A DNA stretch of 64,000 bases, from the NCBI GenBank assembly GCA_963978545.1, contig OZ021725.1:12787197-12851196 (forward strand). The letters are read 5' to 3'. The translations under genes and the position numbers were made by a program. Under the pieces are notes generated by a model. That model did not search any database. It saw only the letters and a program-made list of their open reading frames with translations, and was not told the DNA's origin. Shown one piece after another: positions 1 to 11,100 of this stretch. Within the stretch, counting starts at the first letter, position 1. Every line of letters begins with the position of its first letter. The stretch comes from Linyphia triangularis (Eukaryota; Arthropoda; Arachnida; Araneae; Linyphiidae).

Positions 1-421
1 TTCTGCAATTAAATTTGAAAATTTATTTTAATTAGCATTTTTTTTAAATCTCCTTAATAAAATTGTTGTATTATGAGCACTTATTGGCATAGGGATTTTT
101 TTTAAATATTTTTTCCTACTCATTAATTACCTGCAGCACAAATTTTTTTTTCTTGTATAAAGACTAAATAACAAAAAATATATAACATACATTTATAGTA
201 TTTTTAAAAAATATATTAATTTTAAAAAGTTGCTTGTTTTGGAAGAATGGCTCAGTTGTCCGTATCTAATAATGGGTTAAAAATATTGACTTGTACAGAC
301 AAGCTTTGTATATTAAGCTTATTGCTATATTAGTGTAGAAACAGAAATTTTAAAATAATTTTAGAAATAATAAAAATATTCTGTGGCAAACGAAATAAAT
401 TTTGTGTCCTCTTTAAGTACT

Positions 422-427
422 TTTATT
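422..427 (-). promoter_or_regulatory. candidate polyadenylation signal AATAAA
   Basis: Hexamer on the minus strand, about 1.5 kb after the stop. An equal candidate lies at 782-787. In such AT-rich DNA the hexamer is common by chance. Confidence 0.25.
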
Positions 428-781
428 CTTCACTTTCACTTGCGAGAAAAGATAATCTAAAATTTATCAAAAAACAGATCACCATTTTTGTTGGTGTTTT
501 TTCCACTTTTTCTTTGCAAATGCAATAAATATCACCAAACTGGCCTTTTTTTCAATATGAATACGAAAATGGTAGATTACACCAATTCATGGCATTTAAA
601 ATGCAGAGATCAACATTAAGTATAATTAAAAGATGCGTGATATTCCACATCCCTAGTTACAATTGGTGTGTGATATGTTGAAATACATAAAAAATAAACT
701 TTGGATGATTTTTTGGACAGTTACCATATTTTCTTATAAATCAGATGAAGAAAGGGTTTGGTTTGTGTGTGTTATGCATTT

Positions 782-787
782 TTTATT
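782..787 (-). promoter_or_regulatory. candidate polyadenylation signal AATAAA
   Basis: Nearest perfect AATAAA on the minus strand after the stop codon, about 1.15 kb downstream. Followed by T/G-rich sequence on the minus strand only weakly. Confidence 0.3.
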
Positions 788-1935
788 CTTTTAAACTAAG
801 TCCATTACCATTTAAATGGAATTGATAGTAATAAAATTTAACGAGCAACCTTTTAGCCATGCACTTACTTGACTGAATGAAAGATTAATCCACACTGTCT
901 TCATATGTAAAGAATTTGAATAAGAAATGACCACTTATACATTTATAAACTAATTTTAATGAACAAAAACAAGCAAACAAAATGTTAATGAACAAGTTCA
1001 CCTCATAATATTCAAATTAATGCAATTATATGTTTTCTCAGCTTCTTCAGTGATTATTTAAGTTAGCACTCATTAATACATCATTCGGTTAAAAAAAATG
1101 TTTACAAATATTAGGGAATGATCGAAAAATAAAACTCTTCACAGACAACACAGTCGCACCTTTTCATCGAGTTGCGTGACTCGCTCGACTTCAGTTCTCC
1201 AGCAGGTAAATTCAGTAAACAAATATTTTTTATCCTTTTGATGTCTTGAGGAACATAGAAAGTTCGAGTTCTCTTGGCACTTTATGTAGAAAGTTCACAA
1301 AAACTGGTGTTATCTATAGTAGTAAGCACTCCTTTTACTACGGAGAAAGGCAATAAGAGGCTTCATTCGCGTCGGCTCAAACACAACCCACTGTTTACAT
1401 CAGATCTTTCAAGTGGGAACGCCTGAGCAAAATTTTTTAACCTAATCTACGCTACGATTAATATTCGTCTTAAAAATGCATAAGCAGTTTGATCTGTATT
1501 TTTGAGCGCGGGTTGGCTCATCAAACCCTTGCGTACACCATAAGCATTATTCAAACTCTTTAACATGAAGAAAATAAATTCCTTATAGCTGGAATGTAAT
1601 TGGAATCGAAGATATTAGACCTATTATTAAATCCTTGATATGGTACAGAACCATCACTCAAAAGACCACATCGCAACTGAAAAACTCAATACCAGCGTTC
1701 AACCATTCCAATCTGGTATCACAGTTAGTTGCAGTATCGTAGTCGTTAATACAAAACACCCACAACGACAGCAAAGCGAGGTCGTTACGTGAGGCAATTA
1801 GTTACCGTTAATTAAAGCGCAGCATTGGATAAAATTAAACTTCGTCAAAGCCTTCTTATATACACCATCATCATACATTTAGAGAGTGAAGTTTTGCCAC
1901 CCTTAGCATACATTTAAAAAGCGAGTTTTAGCCGC

Positions 1936-2195
1936 TCATTTCCATCTCTCGCGTTCTCGCGGTACTTCCTTCTTGGCGGATGAGTTGGTGAACGATGGCG
2001 TCCGTCTGACTGTAGGTATCTTGGTTCCAGATGTCTGTGAGGATGCGCTTGGAGTGCGCTGTCTTGCGCCGTTTGCGCCCATCTTTCGAGCACGATAGCT
2101 GTCCACGTCATTCGAGGAGAGATCACTGGCTGCCCGGCTAGGGGGTCGACTGGAAGGCCTGCTTGAGGGACGGCTTCCGTTTCGCGTTGCAGCGC
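1936..2195 (-). CDS. shot: e51: last coding exon, Arg/Ser/Pro tail with TKIP (SxIP-type) motif and stop
   Basis: 260 nt, phase 1 to TGA at 1936-1938, 85 codons plus the split codon. It contains [19 protein letters not shown] (Arg-Ser-Pro repeats) and later [19 protein letters not shown], ending VPRERERWK. Thr-Lys-Ile-Pro in a basic, Ser-rich setting matches the SxIP motif by which spectraplakin tails bind EB1 at growing microtubule ends. The acceptor is ATTTTCAG. This exon is clearly GC-richer than its flanks. Confidence 0.93.
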
Positions 2196-5100
2196 CTGAA
2201 AATGGATTAGTTTACGATTAATTTATCTTTTCTTAGCGATTACTGAATGATGTTATGTAAATATTCTATGTTTGACTCCCAGTTGCAGTTTGTAAGTGTC
2301 ATTCCCTTTATTTGCTGAGTTACAATCTTCTAGTCCAAAGCATTTAGAAACTATTTAATAGAAAACCTTCAAATTTGGCGAGTAGGTACAAAAATGATCA
2401 TTCAATGAAATGATATAAATTAAAAACTCAAAAATAGTATCTAATATATTTTAATAAATCCTTTCTATTAACTTTGAATTTCTGTGTTTGTCAATGGGAG
2501 CAGAATCTGCAAAGGCCTAATTACCCCTCGCCATTATCCAATTGGGCTGAATCCTTGGCAGATAGGTTTGATGTTGATGCATTCTATCAAATTTTGGGGG
2601 CGTTACTGTCATAAAAGGTTGCTTTTATGGAATACTAATAAACCAACTGGCTGCCATCCAATCGCATTAAAACAGCATTGAAACGATCATTGTTGAAACT
2701 CTTTCCTGTTACCAATTTTTTTAAATAAATAAATAAAATTACTTTAATCAGAATAATACATAAATTCAAGTTCATTTTCAATAAATAAAATTTGAAACGT
2801 AGTTTGCCGCACTTTTGCCGATAGAAATATTTTTGATATTGGTGCAGTGTTAATGAATATAAAAATTGACAATGCATATGAAGGATTTTTTAAAAACTAT
2901 TTTTATGGGTTATATTATTTTATATTTGAACTTTTTACGTCAATGCATGTGCAGTGTTTCCACCTAGTTTTGCTAGTACAGCTATTTTAATTTTCATTTA
3001 TAATAGATGAACATAAAATAAAAACAATTTATGTCATCTCATTAGGTGATATTTTTCGTACCTACTCGCCAAATTTCCAGGTTTTATACAAAGTAGTTTC
3101 TTAATGCACAGGGCTAGAAAATTGTAAATACCATTTATAGGGAATGATCCTAACTAGAACTTAAAAGAAATAAACAATTAAGTGTAAGTGTTGTTTTTCT
3201 CTATACTCTGAGACAACCTTAGTTGATGACATGCTGTAGGTGATGTAATCCAGTTTCAGCACATTCTGATTGGCTGCAGCCATTGCCATGAGGAGGCATA
3301 CTAATTTGAGAATAGAGTAGGTACACCGCGTTGCATAATGATAGAACCACCATGTATTTTTCGCCTAGCATACAGTAATTGGAATAAATGATTGAAATAA
3401 ATATTTTTATTGAAAATATACAAAATAAGAATGACAATAACAAAGTAAAAACATTACTCATGTTTATATTTTCATGTAATAAAATAAAAAATAAAAATTT
3501 TAGGTTGCAAAATGATAGTACCACCCCCTACTTTTTAGTGGAATAATCGATCCCAGAGAAGCATGCGCAGTTGGGTTTCAACAAACAGGTATATAAAAGC
3601 TTTGTTTGATCAACTAACGTAACCTTACTTGCATTTATTGTGAGCACGCATAGTTTATTGATTTGAAAAGGTGTCACTAAGTATGGGTAGGAAAAATCCG
3701 TTATCTGATTTTGAAAAAGGACAAATTTTATGCTTTGAACCAAGCAGGATTGTCTTCTCGGAATATAGCAAGACATAATGGGCGTTCACCACACGTGGTT
3801 AATAATTTTCTACATCTTGGATCCAAATATGGGACAAAGAAATCCACTGGAAGACCTTGAAAGCTAACAAAGCGGCAAGAAAGGTTAGTTGTAAAGAAGT
3901 TAAAAGCTGGTGAAACATTGAACAGACTATCATAAGACCCCACCATCAAAGTTCACAAGTCAACTTTATCCAGAATATCTCAGCAGAACGAACATCTTGA
4001 GTACACGAAAATGAAAACGCAACCGAGACTTACAGATCTTCACAAACGAAAAAGGATGCAATGGGCTAAAGAACACATGACTTGGAAAGAACAGTGGACT
4101 CAAGTAGTGTTCAGCGACAAAAAAAAATTCAATCTAGATGGTCCTGACGGGTGGGCATTCTATTGGAGGGATCTCCGAAATGAGCCACACATTTTTTCTA
4201 AGAGACAGTGTGGGGGAGGATCGTTAATGGTTTAGTCTAGATTTGGCAATGCTGGGCAGACTAACATTGCCTTCCCTACTGGTCGAATGAGAGCAATAGA
4301 CTATCAAGACCTGCTGGAAGAAAATGTGTTGCCTTTTGGAGAAGAAATTGGAGGTCCATTTTGGAAGTTCCAACAGGACAATGCTAGCATTCATGTTGCA
4401 AACTCGTCTTGGGAATGGTTCTTGGACAACGGAGTGCAGGTTATCGAATGGCCTGCATGTTCTCCTGACATGAACCCCATGGAAAACGTCTGGGGTATTC
4501 TAAGCAGGGCCGTATACGCCAACGGCAAGCAGTATTCAACGGTTCAAGAATTGAAAGACTCCATTATTACAGAATGGGAAAATCTGAATGCAGATATACT
4601 CAAACGCTTAGTCGAAAGCATGCCTAATCGAATTTTTGAACTTATAACCAAAAAGAGTGCTCTTACAAAGTATTAACTGAAAGTGGTTCTATCATTTTGC
4701 AACCTAAAATTTGTATTTTTTATTTTATTACATGAAAATATAAACATGAGTAATGTTTTTACTTTGTTATTGTCATTCTTATTTTGTATATTTTCAATAA
4801 AAATATTTATTTCAATCATTTATTCCAATTACTGTATGCTAGGCGGAAAATACATGGTGGTTCTATCATTATGCAACGCAGTGTATGTGTTGGCACATTT
4901 GCAAAGATTTTCCTACAAATATGCACAATTCAGAAACAAATATGCATTTTAAATTCAAAGTTAAGTTTTGGGGAATAAATTACAGTAGTTGGATTTTTTA
5001 CTTTTATTACATTTCCTACAAGTTTCTTGAAAATTGAAATTCTTAATTATGTTTCTAAAATGATTTTTTAGATAGATTTAGTCTGAAAAGATGCAAGACT

Positions 5101-8100
5101 TATGCAAAAATGCATCCCGTGAAAATATTGATTTGTAAATAAAATGTTTTTAAATTTATTGTTTGGGCGTTAAAATCATGACTTACATAACTTATCTATA
5201 TTTAAAGTATTTTTTCATTTTCAGCAAATTTTAAATACTTAGATTTTTTTTAATAGTATATATTTTCTGAAACTTGAGCTTTACTTTACATAGAAAATCT
5301 ACATGTTAACTTAATTAAATTGAAACTTTACTAAAAAGTTAAACATAAAAATTGAAGATAATAAAAAAACTAAATTTCACTGTTATTTAAGGGTCGGCAT
5401 TTTAAATGAGTTTTAAACACATAACTTCTATTTGTATCTGTTATAAAATAAAAAACAATAACTAATTAGATTCTGACGGAAAGATATTGCAAAATCCAAA
5501 AAAAATTTCAACAGGGTTCCCACTCAAATCACAGAATGAAAATCAATGACTTTTAAGGACCTAATTAATGTTTTTAAGGACCTATGAAAATTCGTTTTCA
5601 GACATCATATCTATATTTAAATTTTTAATAAAGTATATTCTACCAAAAAAGTTAAAGTTGGTGGATGCGTAATACAAATATGTTGGAAAATTTTGATACG
5701 GTGCAGATACGTGGCGGTCACGCAGGGATAGCAAATCCGAGTTGTATTTTTATAAATTTTGTAGCTGGACAACATCTGTAAAAATTAAAGACTTTTAAGG
5801 ACCTCTAAGCATTTTCAAGGACTTTTAAGCACCTCTAAGCACTTTCAAGGCCTTGAAAACAAGTTCAAAAATATTAAGCACTTTTAATGACTTTCAATGA
5901 CAGTGGGAATCCTGTTCAAATAATACAACAGCAAACTACAAGTCCTAGCAACTGTAAAAATCTAATTGCTAGCATATTTTGAGCTATTAAGTATCGATGC
6001 ACGTTCTAATTTATCATTATGGTATTAGCAACTTATGTAAATTCTCATCGAAGCTTTAAGTGTTAGTTCTTATTTTTGTAATTTCCTAGTTTATGTAGAT
6101 GGGTTGGCGCAATTTCGAAAAGTTGGTGTCAAGGCGAAAACATCACCAATTCAAATTCTACAACATGGGACGCTAATTCGAAGCTGCTGTTACCACTAAA
6201 TAACAACTGAAAATACAGGGAATATGCAAATAACCAATTATGAAAATTAAGCAATTAAGAAACTAATTTAAGAAATGGCAAGAAATAGTGTTGCTAAATA
6301 TGAAAATTTATCGCCCACCAAATCTGATTGGTGATATTTCCAAATTAACTAGGAATAGACACTGAATTTTGTTAAACAAATATTTTAATTTTGTTACATA
6401 AGCAATTCTGAGACGTATGTATTTAAAAGGAAAATATTGCATCTATTCCTTTCATAGATTAGTTAAATAAACTCAGCTTACTAGAAGGAGTTAATCTTGT
6501 TGGAGTTGCTCTCGATCTATTTGATTTGGAGCCAAAACTGCTATCGGCATCACTGTAACTTAGGTCGCTGCCACCACTTCGCTGACTCATTGGTACACTT
6601 CTTTCGCTCTTTTCTCTCACCTACAAAACACATAACTCAAATAAATACATTTTAAAGGAATATGGCAAAAGTTCCATCAAGATGAACTGTATAAATTTAA
6701 AACAATTTTTAGATTCAAAGACAGCTTTAAAACTTGGTTAATATTTCAGTAACTTTTTAACTTACAATTAACATTTACTTTACTTAATTATAGTATAAGG
6801 AAACAAATAACGTTTTAATTTTATTAGAAATAATTAAGTGGCAACAGATGCTGTATTTAAAATAATGATAAAAATATTCAATTTTATGGTAGTATAGCTT
6901 TCTATTAAACTAATCAATTAGTATTAACATCATTCCAAAAATCATTATGAAACAAGCTCAATTTATAATCACCAAACTATTAATATTTTAAAAATAGAGC
7001 TTAAAATTGCAAAAATAAAAATGTTTGAAATGCTCTTTTTATGTTAACGCATTTCAAAGTAAGATTTTAGGTTAATATACAAACCAAACTTCGAAGCAAA
7101 ATACTAAATGTTAAAGTAATTTTCAAACTGACTGGCAACTTGCAGCATACAAGCAGTCTGGAGAACAATCTATTTAAGAGAAGAACCAAAAGAAAGAAAG
7201 ACATTGGCTACTTTTATCAATATGGAAAACAAAATCCTCGTCTATACCTAGATATCATTTGAAAACTATTTGGAAGCTGAAAAACAATTGACAGAAAAGT
7301 ACTTGTATATTAACCCAACCAGTTAAGCATACTTGGGAACACATTGGTTGTTTTGACTAAAAGAAAGATCATCTGCTCAAATGGGTACTAGGAACCGAAG
7401 AATTATGTTACTAAGAACAGAATTTATGTTATTTCCAGAGTTATCAGAAAATGATAAAAATGGGTTGTGAACGTATTTGAGTGGTATTTACAAAATGGTT
7501 GTTCCATGCCGAAAGAGAAATATTAAAGAATGAAACAGAATAATTGGTACTCTTCTGTTAGATGGGTACCAGTTGACGCCACGCCTAAATGTTTACACGA
7601 CACGTAAGTGTATCGCCAATCCTAAATGTTTACACAACATGTAAATGTATGTTTGCGGTTTGTTATAGAATTGCTAAAGCAAACCTATAACAGTTTATTA
7701 TAGGAATAATAAATGATTTGAAGGTTGTTAGTTGTGATGAGTTACAGCTGAAATTTGGCATTTTTTTTAATTTTTTTTTTATCTAGAACCCATTTAACAG
7801 AAGAGGACTGAATATTTCTCTTTTTTTAAAGAAAAACAGTGAAATTTTTTTTAGAAAAACCTCTTAAGCAAATGAATGTAATAAGAAAATTCAAATCTGT
7901 TTCCTTATTATAAAAACCTATATGGTATGAAAAGTACAAGTTACTGTATCCTAAGCTACCATTATTAATTGTTCTATGAAATTAAAACCAAGAACAGTCC
8001 CAAAAATCACAACTACAAAAAAAAAACACCTTATACATATATTTTAAACAGTTGAACATAGAAAACATTTGATTGCATCTCGATTAAACATCTTTCTTTC

Positions 8101-11100
8101 ATCCAGAAACAACCATCCAAAAACATAAAAAAAATTCCTCAAATGAATAAATCATTTACCCTTTCTAAAACCGAAATCTTTTCCCTTATCCTGACATTTT
8201 CACTTTAAAGGCAGATTTACATGCTACCAGTCTGTAATGTTAGCTACTCGTAACAACTATTATCATCCAATCACCTGCGCTCTCTCCATGACCAATAATA
8301 AGTGGTGTCACATAACTGGCATCTAAACGCAAACTGTATGTACGAGGGCGAGTTAAGAATTATCTGCAATGTTGAGATAACTCTTCTTACATTGTTCATA
8401 CTGACCTCTATCCTCGCTTATTTTATTGTTATGTCGTTGTGGTCCTGCTATGGAATTTCGATCCCGATTTCTCCATTTGTCTTCCTTTTGTTGCAGATAG
8501 CTCATGGTCGCTCTATTAGAAGTTTTCACCTAAAAGGAACAACGAGCAGTAATCCAGTTTTTGTGGTCGGAAGGTGTATCAGGGACCGCAATCCTTCAAA
8601 GACTTTCGTCACAATACAGGAACAGTGTCTTGCTGCAACGGAGTGTTGATGAATAGATTGAAAAATTCAAAAATGGTCGCACAAGTATTATGCATAAGGA
8701 AGGAGCCGGACGACCATCTACAGCTACAAATGTTAACAACATTGAGCATGCATGTGATATGATTCTGTTAGAGAGATAAGTGACTATTGATAACACACCC
8801 CGATACACATTCCGACCACAAAAACTGGATCACTGCTTGTTGTTCCTCTTTGGTACAAACTTTTAATGGAGTTGCCATTAACTATCTACAATAAAAAGAA
8901 GTCAAATGGAGGAATTAAAATCGAAATTTCATAGCAGGACCACAATAACATAACAATAAAATAAACGAGCACAGAGGTCAGTATGAACAATGTAAAAAGA
9001 ATTTTAACAACATTGTAGATAATATTTTACTCACCCTCTTAGATCAGCCTTTAGGAATGTTTCTAATGAATGGCGAGTTTTTCAATAGGACTGGCACATT
9101 GTTAGAAGTTTAGAACAGCAATCGGATACAGATCTAACTCAACTATTGCCTTTAAATTAATCAAAATGTATATCAATAAGCAGAAATCTAGGGTAAATGT
9201 CAGAAGTTAACCTCAAACGCAACCCTTCATTTATAGTAAAAACTCAGGATTTTTAAAAAATGTCACATACCCCCCACCCCCTCATCTACTTAGTCCTTCA
9301 ATTACTTTTTTACTATTTTTCAACAGTTAATTATCATGAATTTTTGATTATCTGACCTAACTTGAGTCCAAATTAGGTCAGGTTCTACTGTAATCCACAC
9401 GTTCAATTTGGTTGCCTAAACTTTTAAAACATCCCCTATCAATACCCATCAAAGACACCCTCTTATTTTGGTCAAGATTTCAAGAGGGGATTTTCTTTCA
9501 AATTGGCCAAAACTATTTGGTGTCTGGTTGGGTGAATAGGCAAGCAAATACTGTAGAGTGATAGAGTGGGTTACCCAGTGGAAGACGGGAATGCGGGACC
9601 CCTCCTCTGAGGGCACTGGGTTATAGAAAGAGGGCTCCAGGGCCTTGACCGGCACACACCGCAGAACGAAGCAGGAGGCTGAAACAGACACCACCAGACT
9701 CAACACACAACGTCAGGTGCACCATCTCTGATTTTAGGAGGTCAAACAAATGGAAGGGAATGGAATCAGCTGTTCTCAAGTTAAACTGAGAGGCGACTGC
9801 ATGTTTATGTATCCCATCGAACATCATTCTGAATTTCTTATAGAATGAAGAGAAATGTCAGTAGTTCATGAATCCATTGGTCTGCCGGGGCAAAAATGGC
9901 CGAAACTATTAAAATATCGACTTAGAATGAGTTGAGCTAAATCTGATGGCCAAATACGCCATAAATTGCCAAAAAATTAACATCCTTTTTTTTATCTGGT
10001 AATCCATTACTCATTAATTTTCAATTAAGAAAGTTGCAGAGGATTTGTCTTTTCTGACGCCAAGATCTTTCAATTTAAAAAATCAGCCAAGTTGGTAATA
10101 AATAATACATTATCCATGACGTATTATGAATCGCCAACTTGGCTCATTTTTGAACGCTGGAAGTATTTTTCGATAGAGAATACTTGTTGTCTGCTTTCTT
10201 CCTCATTGAAAATTAAGGAGCAGTGGGTTACCGAATAAAAAAGAATGCTCATTATTTGGCATGTTATGATATATTTGACAACTGAATTTAGTTCAACTCA
10301 TTCAAAGTCAATTTTTGAATACTATCGTCCATTTTTGTCTAGGCAGACCAGTGGATTTGTGATCTACCAACATTTCTAAAAAATTTATAAAAAATACAGA
10401 ATGATGTTTGACAGGGGTACATAAACTTGCAGTCACCTCTCGGACTATTAGGGGCATGTAATAGTGATAATAAAATCCATTGACAAAATTTTCATTTTTT
10501 TGATACCTTTCTCTGAATTTACGGGTGTATTATTTCTGCAGGAACCCCTGTTTTCTGCTGCCTTAACTCTTATTACACAGGAAATAGAAATATTGAAGGT
10601 AAAAAATATTTATGGTGGCACTAATTACACTTTTAGTAGTGTAGTTAGCGCTACCATTAAGTTATACATTTTACCTCATTTTTTTTACAATTCCAGGAGG
10701 TGTAGTGAGTTTTCTAAAAAAGTTAGGTAGGAATTTCAGGGATACTTCCAAAAATTTCAGGAACATTTTAGGAATAATTCCCAAAAATTTTGGGGATAAT
10801 TCTAAACATTTTGGGATATTTCTTAAAATTTCAGGGATAATTCTTAAAATTTTAGGGATAATTTTTAAACTTTTAGGGATCATTCAAAAACATTTAGGGA
10901 TATTTCTTTTGAAGCTGTCATAGGCTCCTAATTACAGGCATTCTTTTCAAAGAATGTTTCAATACTGTCAATTTTGAAAAAATTTAACGTTTAAAATTTT
11001 TTTAGCAAAATAACAAGTTATATAATTACGAAATTTGATAAACATGCAAATTTTAAATCCACTTTTATCTGATCTGGTGGAATATGGGGGGGGGGGGGAT

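Larger units (their letters stand above)
1..1935 (-). other. shot: 3' UTR and downstream flank of the spectraplakin gene
   Basis: AT-rich DNA after the stop. Minus-strand AATAAA hexamers lie at 782-787 and 422-427, giving possible 3' UTRs of about 1.2 or 1.5 kb; the true cleavage site cannot be read. Two CpG-bearing patches (1141-1205 and 1360-1560) stand out. I see no second gene that I can support. Confidence 0.4.

Noticed and set aside
1914..2126. Minus-strand 70-codon frame starting MISPRMTW over the last exon
   Set aside because: Wrong frame: splice phase from e50 requires the frame that ends with TGA at 1936-1938 and gives the Ser/Arg-rich tail.
3219..3524. Minus-strand open frame of 101 codons, and its twin on the plus strand at 4683-4952
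   Set aside because: Both are translations of the inverted arms of the Tc1-like element, not genes.
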